NCBI RefSeq assembly: GCF_002741035.1
Contig: NZ_CP016808.1
Span: 868,001 to 932,000 of the forward strand
Length of the DNA: 64,000 nucleotides
Source of the DNA: Paenibacillus sp. BIHB 4019
GTDB taxonomy: Bacteria; Bacillota; Bacilli; Paenibacillales; Paenibacillaceae
Direction of reading: 5' to 3'
Shown here: piece by piece, positions 1 to 8,900 of the stretch
Position numbering within the stretch: the stretch's first letter is position 1
How the letters are laid out: every line of letters begins with the position of its first letter
Position numbers and translations under genes: made by a program
The notes under the pieces: generated by a model
What the model was told of the DNA's origin: nothing
What the model saw: only the letters and a program-made list of their open reading frames with translations
Database searches by the model: none

Positions 1-227
1 GCTTAATATAGCTTACCTTCATGAGAAATCCCCCACATGCATAATAAACACATATTACTTGATACTTACAACATATTCAATGTTTTTTCACAAGAATACA
101 AAGTTATTTCAGCGATATCAGAACTTTATTTTAGGAGTTTCTAGGACCTGCTAAAAATATGGCACCAAGTTAGAGCAGCGGTACAATCGTAGTTGACAGT
201 CTTACATTATATATATCCGCACAGTCA

Positions 228-368
228 CTACAGCCTGCCTAATAACATTATTTTTTTAGAGTCAAACAAATCCCGATACACAACCTGCTCCCGGCTGAAC
301 GAAGCATCCATTACTTTGCCATTACCCGCATAAATGCCAACGTGAGTTATATCCATAAACCCTTTCAT
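228..368 (-). pseudogene. NlpC/P60 peptidase C-terminal remnant
   Basis: A 46-codon open frame opens with ATG at 366-368 and ends at TAG 228-230. It reads MDITHVGIYAGNGKVMDAS and then REQVVYRDL. This is the second half of an NlpC/P60 cell-wall hydrolase, where the His of the HVGIY segment is the catalytic base in the family. The N-terminal half with the catalytic Cys is missing: directly upstream lies a terminator hairpin rather than more coding sequence. I read it as a decayed C-terminal fragment with no function. Seen: the motif. Inferred: loss of the rest. Confidence 0.6.
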
Positions 369-370
369 GC

Positions 371-413
371 AAAAAAGCCGACTGCGCTGAACCTTCAAGT
401 TCAGACAATCGGC
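371..413 (-). terminator. Rho-independent terminator
   Basis: Interrupted stem GCCGA...CTGAAC / GTTCAG...TCGGC at 377-413. On the minus strand it is followed by six T (plus-strand A-run 371-376). It is the second of two terminators downstream of the RES-domain gene. Confidence 0.6.
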
Positions 414-435
414 TTTCCTGAAAAGTATATATATG

Positions 436-472
436 AAAAGAGAACGCCTCCGAAGTTACAGGGGCGTTCTCT
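436..472 (-). terminator. Rho-independent terminator after the RES gene
   Basis: Perfect 10-bp stem AGAGAACGCC / GGCGTTCTCT (439-448 and 463-472) with a 14-nt loop and a minus-strand TTTT. It lies 25 bp past the stop codon of the RES-domain gene. Confidence 0.7.
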
Positions 473-496
473 TGGATATTCTTATACTATTCACAG

Positions 497-1816
497 TTAG
501 AATGATTCATTTTTTAAAATAATATTAAATTTGATAGGATGGGTTACAACATCCTCAATTTTCAAAAGAAATGAAAACATTAATGTTGCCTCAATTTTCC
601 CCAATTCGGATTCATAATACATGTGTCCGTTAAAATTGAATCTTTCCATATTTTCAATATGACGTTCAATATTCCCTAAAAGAATGATATATTCATCTAA
701 AAGATAATTGGATTTTTTTATCACAACACGACATTCCTCTAACAACTGTTTTACCTCTTCTATTGTCCTATCCCGATCCTTGTTCCCTTGGCTTACACAG
801 TAAAACAATCCTAAAAATTTCTCATTATAGTCTCCATGTTCTGTCTCCGGTATAAAAAAGCAATAGTTATAGTCGAGGCTTTTATACTTTAATTCAGAAC
901 TAAATTCTCGTAGTTCCTTCGTTGATTGATAAATTAGACCTGTGTAACCACTACTCTCCAAAAAATCGGTAAAAAACTGAGGCAAAATATACTCTTCGAT
1001 CACAGTAGATTCTTCTTTTTTAGGAAAAGTAAGGACTTGGAATAAAACACTATCACCTAGGAGTTTATCTGCGTTTCGTTTTGAAAAAGTAAATGTGTAA
1101 TTGTTGTATTGAATTTGTGAACCCTGCAGAATCATGAGTCCAATAATTTGATTTAATGTAAGATCAATGGAGTTAGTGATATTATACATGCCTTTTCCCA
1201 AACGATAAAAATAACTGTAAATTGGGAAATACAAGGAGTAATTTAGTGAATCATATGGAAGATCAAGTTCAGCAAGAGTTGTAGGAATCGACTTGGCCAA
1301 ATACAGCATCGGTCTTCCAGCCACACTAAACCGTTGGCTGGATACTAAATGCCGTTTAGAAAATGGGATATGAAACAACTCATGAATTTTATTAGGATCA
1401 TAATTTCCAGTAGGCCTTGCCCTGAAGAGCATCTCAGCAAATTGCGCAGGGGCGTTCGATGAATAACCGGTTGTATTCACTTTAATGAATGAAAAAAGCT
1501 TGTTTCTTACATCAGGAGATTTTGTTATTACCGCTTGATAAATATCAATTAAACTATCGAATAATTTTTCAACATAAGTCGCCTTCGTCTGAAAGTCTTT
1601 CTGTACATCCTCACAAAAAGTTATATACAGGGGGTCACTGACCGTCATTTTATGGAATTCACAATCGCATTCAGTAACTGGCTGCAAAGTCTGGAAATGT
1701 TCCATGAATGAATTTTTATAGTATACTAACCTCTCAATGAAGGTATCCAAACCAAAAGACGCTCTCTTAAGCTTTTTTTGAAACGAATTATCAAAAAAAC
1801 ACAGTATACAAGACAT
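497..1816 (-). CDS. RES domain-containing protein
   Basis: 439-residue cytoplasmic protein. The RES domain lies in the middle (about residues 125-190): FRARPTG, then FHIPF, R.LVSSQRFSVAG and LYLAKSIPTTLAEL, which supply the conserved Arg, Glu and Ser that name the family. RES domains are best known as NAD+-degrading toxins paired with Xre antitoxins, but long Bacillales versions with extra N- and C-terminal regions stand alone and are uncharacterised. No antitoxin-like gene is adjacent. The N-terminal 120 residues contain CDCEFHK, and the last 200 residues are not recognisable. The start is uncertain: AGGAG lies about 14 nt before the ATG at 1816. Base composition is clearly AT-richer than rlmD next door, suggesting acquisition. 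Confidence 0.75.
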   Translation of the reverse strand: MSCILCFFDNSFQKKLKRASFGLDTFIERLVYYKNSFMEHFQTLQPVTECDCEFHKMTVSDPLYITFCEDVQKDFQTKATYVEKLFDSLIDIYQAVITKSPDVRNKLFSFIKVNTTGYSSNAPAQFAEMLFRARPTGNYDPNKIHELFHIPFSKRHLVSSQRFSVAGRPMLYLAKSIPTTLAELDLPYDSLNYSLYFPIYSYFYRLGKGMYNITNSIDLTLNQIIGLMILQGSQIQYNNYTFTFSKRNADKLLGDSVLFQVLTFPKKEESTVIEEYILPQFFTDFLESSGYTGLIYQSTKELREFSSELKYKSLDYNYCFFIPETEHGDYNEKFLGLFYCVSQGNKDRDRTIEEVKQLLEECRVVIKKSNYLLDEYIILLGNIERHIENMERFNFNGHMYYESELGKIEATLMFSFLLKIEDVVTHPIKFNIILKNESF

Positions 1817-2010
1817 GATAGATTATTCATCTCCTCGTAATAATTCATCTTGTCCGACGATAAAATCCTATCTTCACGGATATTTTTAATTTGAATCTTC
1901 ATCGACATACTTTATACATATGTCTTGGCATTAATACCCCGGTTCAATTATTGGATATATATTGATATAGTATGGAGCATCCACCTGTTAAACTCAACCA
2001 AAAGAAATAA

Positions 2011-2037
2011 AATAGAACGCCCACTCAGGGACGCTCT
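2011..2037 (-). terminator. Terminator downstream of rlmD
   Basis: Minus-strand stem AGAGCG-CCC / GGG-CGTTCT (2014-2037) with a one-base bulge and a 5-nt loop, followed by ATTTTATTT. It ends the rlmD transcript about 150 bp past the rlmD stop. Confidence 0.5.
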
Positions 2038-2047
2038 TTACACTTCA

Positions 2048-2242
2048 CTACATATCTACCCACTCGACGTCCAAATCTAAGTCCAAAACGACCGAAAACT
2101 CGATTTTGTCTTTGAGCAGCTTATTTTTGAAGTCGTTGCCGTCTGACGTGAACGTCATAAATCGCACTAAGTGTTGAAAACAAAGGATTTCTACGTATCG
2201 ATTCGTTGTATTCCTATTACGCATTCCACATGCGTAGTCCAC
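2048..2242 (-). pseudogene. Possible gene remnant overlapping the rlmD 3' end
   Basis: An open frame ends at 2048, just before the terminator, and overlaps the last 52 bp of rlmD in another frame. The part outside rlmD (RYVEILCFQHLVRF, then KDKIEFSVVLDLDLDVEW) looks protein-like with an acidic tail, but no ribosome site or family is recognisable. It may be the 3' stub of a gene cut off by rearrangement, or chance. Confidence 0.2.
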
Positions 2243-3732
2243 GGAAACATATCCACCGGCTGCACTTCAACCGCCCGATACCCGCCATCCTCCAGCACCC
2301 GCAAATCCCGCGCCAAGGTCGACGGATTACAGCTCACATAAACGACTCTCTCTGGCTGCATCGCCAGAATCGTCTCCAGCAGCTCTGGATCGCAGCCTTT
2401 GCGCGGCGGATCGACGACGATGACGTCGGGCACAATACCGCCCTCCTCGCGCCAGCGCGGAATGACGACCTCGGCAGGCCCTGCCTCGAACGTAGCATTC
2501 CCAATACCATTCAGCTCCGCATTACGCTTCGCATCCTCAATCGCCTCCGGCACGATCTCTACGCCGTAGACACGCCCCGCTTGCCGCGCCAGAAACAGCG
2601 ATATCGTCCCTATCCCACAATAAGCGTCAATGACGGACTCCGTCCCAGTCAGCGCCGCATATTCCACCGCTTTGCGGTACAAGGCCACCGTCTGCAGCGG
2701 GTTCACCTGATAAAACGATCTCGCCGATATCGCAAAGCGAATGCCGTCCAGCTCATCATAAATAACGTCGCTGCCCCACAGCACCTTCGTCTCATCGCCA
2801 AAAATCACATTCGTATTCCGCTCATTCACATTTTGAACGATGCTCGTCACACCTGGCAGCTCCTCACGGATGCGCTCCACCCAGCGCTCAGCCTGCGGCA
2901 GCTTGCGTCCGTTCGTTACGAGCACGACCATCATTTCGCCCGTTACAAAACCCGTACGCGCCATCACATGGCGCAGCACGCCGCGTCCGCTCTCCTCATC
3001 ATAGCCAGTTACGCCTAACTCGCGGCCAATCGCCTTCACTGCCCGCACAATTTCATCATTGCGGTCATGTTGAATCAGGCAATCGTCCATATCAATGATT
3101 CTGTGGCTACCGCGCGCATAAAAACCAGCAATCAGCTTACTCTCCGCATCATCACTATCAATAGCATGACCGCCTGTCATCATGCCAATCGGCACCTGCG
3201 CCTTATTCCGATAGCGCCAAGGCTCGTCCATCCCAATCGTCGGATGCACAATAACGGCCGCTTCCGCCGCTTTATTTTCCACAGAACCGCCTATTTGAAC
3301 CTGTGCCTTCTCCGCTTCCCCAGCCACACTCAGCTTACCGATCCGCACCAGATTGTCCACCACATGCTGGCGTTTCCAGCTCAGCTGGGCGCCATACTCC
3401 ATATGCTGAAGCTGGCAGCCGCCGCATTGCTTGTAAATGTCGCATGGCGGTTCAACGCGGTCGTCGCTGGCAACCAGCAGCTCCTGTAAGCGCGCATAGC
3501 CATACTGCTTCTTCGTCTTCATGACCTTAGCGCGCACGCGCTCACCAGGAAGTGCGCCCTGCACAAAAAGAGTATAGCCTTCAGCGCGGCCTACCCCTTC
3601 CCCGTCATGCGTCAGTCCGATAATATCGAGGACGACCTCTTCATTTTTGCTTACCGGCACATTCTCCGGCGGCTTCGACTGGGAACTGCTGCGCCCACGT
3701 CCGCCGCCACCTCTGTTATTCCTTCTGTTCAT
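2191..3732 (-). CDS. rlmD: 23S rRNA (uracil-5-)-methyltransferase, RlmD/RlmCD family
   Basis: 513 residues. It transfers a methyl group from SAM to uracils of 23S rRNA; the Bacillus relative RlmCD modifies U747 and U1939. The first 30 residues are a Gly/Arg/Ser-rich tail. A TRAM RNA-binding domain follows (about 31-90), then an iron-sulfur cluster motif with Cys97, Cys103 and Cys106 (CDIYKQCGGCQLQ). The C-terminal Rossmann methyltransferase carries DAYCGIGTISLFLA (SAM loop), DPPRKGCD and the catalytic-Cys motif VSCNPSTLARDL near residue 471. The gene lies downstream of dgkB, the same pairing as yerQ-yerS in Bacillus subtilis. The exact target uracils cannot be told from sequence. Confidence 0.93.
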   Translation of the reverse strand: MNRRNNRGGGGRGRSSSQSKPPENVPVSKNEEVVLDIIGLTHDGEGVGRAEGYTLFVQGALPGERVRAKVMKTKKQYGYARLQELLVASDDRVEPPCDIYKQCGGCQLQHMEYGAQLSWKRQHVVDNLVRIGKLSVAGEAEKAQVQIGGSVENKAAEAAVIVHPTIGMDEPWRYRNKAQVPIGMMTGGHAIDSDDAESKLIAGFYARGSHRIIDMDDCLIQHDRNDEIVRAVKAIGRELGVTGYDEESGRGVLRHVMARTGFVTGEMMVVLVTNGRKLPQAERWVERIREELPGVTSIVQNVNERNTNVIFGDETKVLWGSDVIYDELDGIRFAISARSFYQVNPLQTVALYRKAVEYAALTGTESVIDAYCGIGTISLFLARQAGRVYGVEIVPEAIEDAKRNAELNGIGNATFEAGPAEVVIPRWREEGGIVPDVIVVDPPRKGCDPELLETILAMQPERVVYVSCNPSTLARDLRVLEDGGYRAVEVQPVDMFPWTTHVECVIGIQRIDT

Positions 3733-3885
3733 TGCTCTACCCGCTCCGCTCTATATCGCCATTAACGCAAGCAGGCCGCTAAGCGGCCAACTTTCTGCTC
3801 TTATTCTTTTTCACAAAATGACTCGCCATCATATACGAATCCCTGATCTTATCTATCCACTTCACGCTCACATAAATCCATTATA

Positions 3886-4803
3886 CTACCGATAGGTCGA
3901 CTCGCCCATCTCATCGGCAAAAATTCGCAAATGCGAAGGCAGTACCGAGAACGTAAACGGCAGCTTGCCGCCGTATTCGCCGTCGAGATTGATCTGCACG
4001 TAGTCTGGCGTCGTGACCTTCATCTCATTCGTGCGGAAATGGATAATATGCGGATCATTCATATGCTCCCCGCGCAGCGCGAGCGACACGAGGCGGATAA
4101 ACTCCGGCAAATTGCATTTTCGCAGCAAAATAACGTCAAACAATCCATCGTCGAGCTTCGAGTCTGGAGCCAGCTTCTCAAACCCGCCAACCGAGTTGCT
4201 GTTGCAGATGAGAAAAAGCATAAATTCCTCATGAAAATCGCCAACGCCTGCGGCCTGGATTTTCAGCTCCGTCGGGCTGAGGCGCGTCATCTTTTCCATG
4301 CCCTTCATATAATACGCCAGCTGCCCAATCATCGTCTTGAGCTTGCTCGGCACATCATACGTGAGCTCCGTCATCGAGCCGCCACCAGCAATGTTGATAA
4401 AATAACGCTCATTCGCCTTGCCGACATCAATCGGGCGCGTATACTGCTGAATGATCAGATCGACCGCATATTCCCAATGCTTCGGAATGCCCAGTGCCCT
4501 AGCGAAATCATTCGTCGTCCCGAGCGGCAAAATGCCCAGCGGCGGCAAATTCGGCTTCTCCGCCAGCCCATTAATAACCTCATACAGCGTTCCGTCGCCG
4601 CCCGCCGCAATAATGAGGTCATAGCCGCGCTCCGCGGCTTCGGCCGCCGCAAGCGTCGCATCGCCTTCGCCTATCGTCGCATGGCAGCTCGTCTCGATGC
4701 CGCCGCGCTCCAGCCGCTGCAAAATATCTGGAAGCCTGCGCTTCATTTCTTCCCTGCCGGAAGAAGGATTATAGATCAATCTTGCTCTTTTATATGCTGA
4801 CAT
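3886..4803 (-). CDS. dgkB: Diacylglycerol/lipid kinase DgkB-type
   Basis: 305 residues. It phosphorylates diacylglycerol to phosphatidic acid at the membrane, recycling the diacylglycerol released during lipoteichoic acid synthesis. The DAGK catalytic fold shows the ATP-binding GGDGT at residues 68-72 and PLGTTNDFAR at 93-102, plus a late NLDGE motif. The start was set at ATG 4801-4803, because GGAGGT lies 7 nt upstream. The frame runs open 43 codons further, but that part is the repeat-rich spacer with no family similarity. Gene neighbours rlmD downstream and the CbiX-like gene upstream match the Bacillus order only partly. Confidence 0.9.
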   Translation of the reverse strand: MSAYKRARLIYNPSSGREEMKRRLPDILQRLERGGIETSCHATIGEGDATLAAAEAAERGYDLIIAAGGDGTLYEVINGLAEKPNLPPLGILPLGTTNDFARALGIPKHWEYAVDLIIQQYTRPIDVGKANERYFINIAGGGSMTELTYDVPSKLKTMIGQLAYYMKGMEKMTRLSPTELKIQAAGVGDFHEEFMLFLICNSNSVGGFEKLAPDSKLDDGLFDVILLRKCNLPEFIRLVSLALRGEHMNDPHIIHFRTNEMKVTTPDYVQINLDGEYGGKLPFTFSVLPSHLRIFADEMGESTYR

Positions 4804-4905
4804 CAGCGTGACCTCCAAGCCTTTTCCATTTTCCCATGTGTCGGCAGGCCTACCTATCGCCTTCGCGCATGCGTAATTCCTGTCTTTCGTAACCTTTCGT
4901 CTTTC

Positions 4906-4937
4906 GTGCCTTTCATCCTTTGTGCCTTTCATCCTTC
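4906..4937. repeat. Short tandem repeat in the dgkB leader
   Basis: Two 16-bp units GTGCCTTTCATCCTTY lie head to tail (4906-4921, 4922-4937), flanked by further degenerate TTTCGT copies from about 4884. The array sits between the CbiX-like gene and dgkB. No function is evident. Confidence 0.6.
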
Positions 4938-4975
4938 GTCCCTATCGTCCCGTGCGTTCCTTCCACTTTCCCCTA

Positions 4976-5770
4976 TTATAAGGCTTCCAGTCCCGCCAGC
5001 CAATCCGTCATATTCCGCACCAGCCAGCGCTCAATCGCCGGATCAGGCAGCATCGGCCTGCCGTTATAGCGATAGTCTAGTCCCGACAAGCGCTCCGGTA
5101 TGACCTCATTCGTAAAATAGCCATTGCTCAAAAATAACGGCACGACGATAACCGTATCCTCCGGCCGTTCCACCTGCATGCCTCTCAACCGCTCAGCAGC
5201 CTGATCAGGCAGCAGCATAGCCGTTTCCGCGCGCGCGAAACCGCCCAGCTCGCGTATACGACCAGCTAGCGCATCGAGGCCTTGCTGCCAGCGCTCATGA
5301 AACACCGGCTCCTTGCTGCCGTGGCCAATTAATAGCAGCGCTTCGCGGCTCGGCTCCTCGCTGAGCGGCTTCATATTTTGCAGCAGCAGCTCGGCGATTT
5401 CTGGATCATCATTAATCGGCAAGCCCATATGAACATGCGCGTTCACCCGAAATGTACCCAGATCACCCTCAAAATCCGATATCGGCGCAAAGCCAAAAGC
5501 CTGCCCAATCTCATCGATATGCGTACTTCCTGATGAAATGAACAGCGGCAGCACATACAGCTCGTTTACGCCCTGCGCCTCCAGCGCATCAATGCCGTCC
5601 TGAATAACCCGACCTTCTATAATTTCAAGAAAAGACGAATACACGGGCACATCGGCCCGCTGCATCGTCTCTGTTGCCCGTTCTACTGCTTCATCTACAA
5701 GCTGCACCCACTGCGCATCGCGCGAGCCGTGGCTTATAACGAGAATGCCGGGTTTTTTCATGGCTTTCAC
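4976..5770 (-). CDS. CbiX-like sirohydrochlorin chelatase
   Basis: 264 residues made of two CbiX repeats. The first begins ILVISHGSRD (His14) with a second His in SGSTHIDEIG (His84), and the second begins LLLIGHGSKEP (His150). In CbiX/SirB enzymes these His residues bind the metal and insert Co2+ or Fe2+ into sirohydrochlorin during cobalamin or siroheme synthesis. No other tetrapyrrole gene is nearby, so the metal and pathway cannot be assigned. It starts 4 bp after the yerC stop and is probably co-transcribed with it. GTG 5770 and ATG 5761 are both possible starts. Confidence 0.8.
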   Translation of the reverse strand: MKAMKKPGILVISHGSRDAQWVQLVDEAVERATETMQRADVPVYSSFLEIIEGRVIQDGIDALEAQGVNELYVLPLFISSGSTHIDEIGQAFGFAPISDFEGDLGTFRVNAHVHMGLPINDDPEIAELLLQNMKPLSEEPSREALLLIGHGSKEPVFHERWQQGLDALAGRIRELGGFARAETAMLLPDQAAERLRGMQVERPEDTVIVVPLFLSNGYFTNEVIPERLSGLDYRYNGRPMLPDPAIERWLVRNMTDWLAGLEAL

Positions 5771-5774
5771 GCAC

Positions 5775-6065
5775 CTACCGTCCTAAACGTTCTAAAGCCA
5801 TTTTATACCCGTCGTTGCCATAATTCAAACAGCGCTTCACCCGCGAGATCGTAGCCGTGCTCGCCCCTGTCTCCGCTTCAATCTGATTATACGTGCTGCC
5901 CTTGCCGAGCATGCGCGCTACTTCCAGACGCTGCGATAGCGACTGAATTTCATTGACCGTGCACAAATCATCAAAAAACACATAACATTCCTCAACGGAC
6001 TTTAAAGTTAAGATGGCCTCAAACAATTGATCTACCGCTTTATCGTTCAGCTTTTTGAGCTGCAT
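5775..6065 (-). CDS. yerC: YerC/YecD family TrpR-like DNA-binding protein
   Basis: 96-residue predicted transcription factor. It has a TrpR-type helix-turn-helix (NEIQSLSQRLEVARML, then TYNQIEAETGASTATISRV). YerC homologues are found beside pur and pcrA genes in Bacilli; their operators are little known. The start is ATG 6063-6065 with GAGGAG 9 nt upstream; an upstream in-frame start at 6089 lacks a site. A strong promoter lies at 6110-6138. It is the first gene of a transcript with the CbiX-like gene. Confidence 0.85.
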   Translation of the reverse strand: MQLKKLNDKAVDQLFEAILTLKSVEECYVFFDDLCTVNEIQSLSQRLEVARMLGKGSTYNQIEAETGASTATISRVKRCLNYGNDGYKMALERLGR

Positions 6066-6109
6066 ATTCTTCACTCCTCTAGTCTTCAAACCGGACTTCC
6101 AATGCTCAC

Positions 6110-6138
6110 ATTGTAGCTTTTTTACCCGTTTTTTTCAA
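6110..6138 (-). promoter_or_regulatory. SigA-type promoter of yerC
   Basis: Minus strand TTGAAA (6133-6138), exactly 17 bp, then TACAAT (6110-6115), 45 bp upstream of the yerC start. The rest of the spacer to the plus-strand gene at 6419 shows no other gene. Confidence 0.7.
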
Positions 6139-6418
6139 GCATTACCGTATTCACGCTTTACAGAACAGAAGAGCTAACGTGGGGCATCTGCCGTTATTTT
6201 TCTTCAATACCCGTGACATTCGTCCAATCCTTACGTTTGCCTATGCCATAGACTAATACCAAGTGTACACCGCTTCACCGCCGCATTGGCGAGGGAGCCC
6301 GCGCTTCGCCATGACCGCTCTGCACAACGCGCCTCGTCTTCCACAGGCAGAGCCTTCCGCCATGAGGCACGGCATGAGGCACGGCGATTCGACTATAAAA
6401 AATCAAAGGGTGATCAGC

Positions 6419-6988
6419 GTGAATTATCGCAATAATCCCGGCGGCTATCCCCAATATCCCCGCTACCCGCATGCTCAGCAGCCGCAGCATTTCCAGCATC
6501 GCAGCAGCCGCCAGGGGCCGAGCCAGCTCAGCCCCGCCGTTAACCATAACGCCAGCGTATCCGGCCTACTGAATGAAAATGCGATTCCAGAGTTTCAGCC
6601 TCCGCTTCAATCGGTTCAAGCCGTACAGCCGGAGTCCCAAACTATCGTTCCAGCTACAGCAGCCGAGCTTGCTGAAACCGTAGCCCCTGCCAAAGCCGGC
6701 GGATTCTCGCTCGCTAATTTGGGAGAGATCAAAGGCTTTGTCGACCGCATAGGCGGCATTGACGGCATTTTGACCACGGTGACGAAGGTTCAGAAGGTGA
6801 TGAGCAGCGTATCCCAGATGGCTCCGCTCGTGAAGGTGATTATGGGCTCCTTTGGGAAAAAAGGGGCCGATGACGACGCCACCGATGACGTGGAAGAGTT
6901 CGTCCCTAAGCGCAAGCGCCGCAAGTCCGGCAGCGGCTCTGGCTCAAGTCCCGCCGCCCGCAGACGCAGAAAAAAACGCCGGCGCTAA
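6419..6988 (+). CDS. Basic-tailed hypothetical protein (YqfQ/VrrA-like)
   Basis: 189 residues, one of the few plus-strand genes. The N-terminus is rich in Pro, Gln, Tyr and His (NPGGYPQYPRYPHAQQPQ). A hydrophobic helical middle follows (FVDRIGGIDGILTTVTKVQ, then VSQMAPLVKVIMGSF), then an acidic patch DDDATDDVEEF, and a very basic tail of Arg/Lys clusters that could bind nucleic acid or anionic polymers. The order of low-complexity head, helical core and basic tail recalls YqfQ/VrrA-type spore-associated proteins of Bacilli; that link is tentative. The start is GTG 6419 with AAAGGGTG upstream; the longer reading from 6263 has no ribosome site. A strong terminator follows. Confidence 0.6.
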   Translation: MNYRNNPGGYPQYPRYPHAQQPQHFQHRSSRQGPSQLSPAVNHNASVSGLLNENAIPEFQPPLQSVQAVQPESQTIVPATAAELAETVAPAKAGGFSLANLGEIKGFVDRIGGIDGILTTVTKVQKVMSSVSQMAPLVKVIMGSFGKKGADDDATDDVEEFVPKRKRRKSGSGSGSSPAARRRRKKRRR

Positions 6989-7070
6989 GCCCCGGCAGCG
7001 GAGGCAGCGCCGCTAACCGGCCTGCCTCCTCCGCCATGCGAAGCGAACAGCCCCGCATGGCGCGCCCCTC

Positions 7071-7109
7071 CTGCCAGCAGCAACCGCTGCTGGCAGAAGC
7101 TTTATTTTT
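7071..7109 (+). terminator. Terminator of the basic-tailed protein gene
   Basis: Perfect 10-bp stem CTGCCAGCAG / CTGCTGGCAG (7071-7080, 7087-7096) followed by TTTATTTTT. Confidence 0.75.
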
Positions 7110-7134
7110 CACCGTCCAGCCCTCCCCGCCCAAC

Positions 7135-7167
7135 AAAAAAGCCCGCATCCATTTACGGACCGGGCTT
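7135..7167 (-). terminator. Terminator of the DUF47-pit operon
   Basis: Stem AAGCCCG / CGGGCTT (7139-7145, 7161-7167) with a minus-strand T6 run, 17 bp past the pit stop codon. Confidence 0.8.
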
Positions 7168-7184
7168 CTAAACGCTATGCGAGC

Positions 7185-8180
7185 TTAAATGAACAACCAA
7201 TCCATTGCCCAGTAGACGGCCATTGCCATCAGGACCGTGATCGGAATCGTAATGACCCACGCGACCAAAATGCGGCCCGCCATCGACCATTTCACGCTGG
7301 AGAAGCGCTTCGCGCTGCCTACACCGAGAATCGAGGACGTGATAACATGTGTCGTACTTACTGGCAAATGCAGCACCGTAGCCGTCAAAATAACGACAGC
7401 CGAGCCTACATCGGCAGCAAAACCATTGATCGGTTCGATTTTGAAAATCTTCGTACCCATCGTTTTAATGATTTTGTAGCCGCCGACGGACGTGCCAAGC
7501 GCCATCGCCAGAGCAGCGGACAGCTTAACCCATAGCGGAACGTCCAAACTATCTTGAACTCCCGCCGCAACGAGCGCGAACGTGATAATTCCCATCGCCT
7601 TCTGCGCATCATTCGTGCCATGCGAGAACGATTGGAAGGCTGCCGTTACGATTTGGCTGAAACGGAAGCCCTTGTTCACCTGATGCGGGCTCGATTTGGC
7701 GAAAATCCGCTTGAGCAGCCACATAATGATGAAACCAGCCGAGAAAGCAATCAGCGGCGATAAAATGAGAGCTTTAACAATATCTGTAAAACCAGAAGCA
7801 TTAATCGTGCCAATGCCTGAACCAGCAATAACCGCACCAGCCAGCGAGCCGATGAGCGCATGGGACGAGGAGGACGGAATACCGAACCACCACGTAACCA
7901 GGTTCCAGATAATAGCCGATATGAGCGCAGCGATAACGACTTCGACACCATTCGGCAAATCAGCCGGATTCGCAACGCCGCTTCCGATCGTTTTGGCTAC
8001 CCCGGTAAACATAATCGCACCGAGGAAGTTCATCACCGCAGCCATCAAAATCGCTACACGAGGCTTGAGCGCACGGGTCGATACCGACGTCGCAATCGCA
8101 TTCGCGGTATCATGGAAGCCGTTAATAAAATCAAAACCGAGTGCCAGAATGACAACCGTCCATAAAATATATGAATCCAT
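7185..8180 (-). CDS. pit: Inorganic phosphate transporter, PiT family
   Basis: 331-residue polytopic membrane protein, a low-affinity phosphate symporter that imports phosphate as a metal complex. The two internally repeated PiT signatures are visible: GFDFINGFHDTANAIAT near the N-terminus and FSHGTNDAQKAMG near residue 190. About ten hydrophobic helices span the length, which is normal for short bacterial PiT proteins. It lies 24 bp downstream of the DUF47 gene, the usual operon partner (ykaA-pit in Bacillus). Confidence 0.93.
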   Translation of the reverse strand: MDSYILWTVVILALGFDFINGFHDTANAIATSVSTRALKPRVAILMAAVMNFLGAIMFTGVAKTIGSGVANPADLPNGVEVVIAALISAIIWNLVTWWFGIPSSSSHALIGSLAGAVIAGSGIGTINASGFTDIVKALILSPLIAFSAGFIIMWLLKRIFAKSSPHQVNKGFRFSQIVTAAFQSFSHGTNDAQKAMGIITFALVAAGVQDSLDVPLWVKLSAALAMALGTSVGGYKIIKTMGTKIFKIEPINGFAADVGSAVVILTATVLHLPVSTTHVITSSILGVGSAKRFSSVKWSMAGRILVAWVITIPITVLMAMAVYWAMDWLFI

Positions 8181-8204
8181 TAGAGTTGACTCCCACTTTC
8201 CGCG

Positions 8205-8816
8205 TTAGCTATTGCGCATAATAATCGATTCCAGCGTATTGGCAACATCCTCGCAATAGTCGGTCGTTTGCTCCAGCATTTCATAAATTTCCTTGCGTTT
8301 CATCAGCTCAATCGGATCGCTTACGTTCGCGAACAAGCTTGTAATACATACGCGAAGCAGATCATCGGCTTGATTTTCCAGCTCATTCAGCGCAATGTTC
8401 GGCTCACGAATCGCCAGCAGCTTCTTCTGTGTCAGCAAATAAATGGCTTTCTTGATCTGATGCGCGCAGCGCAGCAAAATGTCGCCAAACAGCTGAATGT
8501 ACTCATCCTTCTCCTTGATGTTGTACATTTCGAAACGCGAAGCGCATGCCTCGATTCCATCCAGCACATCATCAAGCGAGGTCGTCAGCGCCATAATATC
8601 TTCTCGTTCAATCGGAGTGATGAACGTTTTGTTCAATTCCTTCAAAATCGTGTGCACATACTTGTCGCACTGGCTTTCGTATTCCTTCATCGTCTTGGCG
8701 AAAGCAGAGACATCGGACAAATCCGACAATCCGTTTGAGAAATATTCAACAGCGACAACGAGCGCATCGGCCATTTCTTCAAACGTTTTAAAGAAAATAT
8801 CTTTTTTCTTGAACAT
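8205..8816 (-). CDS. DUF47 family (PhoU-like) Pit accessory protein
   Basis: 203-residue all-helical cytoplasmic protein of the PhoU-related DUF47 family (FFKTFEEMADALVVAVEYF; IEREDIMALTTSLDDVLDGIE). Members are co-transcribed with PiT transporters and are thought to regulate phosphate flux. The start is ATG 8814-8816, with AAAGGGG 7 nt upstream; an upstream in-frame start at 8855 has no good site. A candidate Pho box lies about 85 bp upstream. Confidence 0.88.
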   Translation of the reverse strand: MFKKKDIFFKTFEEMADALVVAVEYFSNGLSDLSDVSAFAKTMKEYESQCDKYVHTILKELNKTFITPIEREDIMALTTSLDDVLDGIEACASRFEMYNIKEKDEYIQLFGDILLRCAHQIKKAIYLLTQKKLLAIREPNIALNELENQADDLLRVCITSLFANVSDPIELMKRKEIYEMLEQTTDYCEDVANTLESIIMRNS

Positions 8817-8900
8817 CGTAATCCCCTTTACCGGCTGGATGTTTTGTTTGGGCATTTTGTCGACCTTTGGTGGATAAGCCCAGAATATCTTAACACAGTT

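Noticed and set aside
3767..3790. Hairpin GGCCGC / GCGGCC between dgkB and rlmD
   Set aside because: Short stem and no T-run; could be a processing site but unsupported.
2206..3895. Long plus-strand frames across rlmD
   Set aside because: They are antisense shadows of a GC-rich gene, with Arg/His-rich sequence and no ribosome sites.
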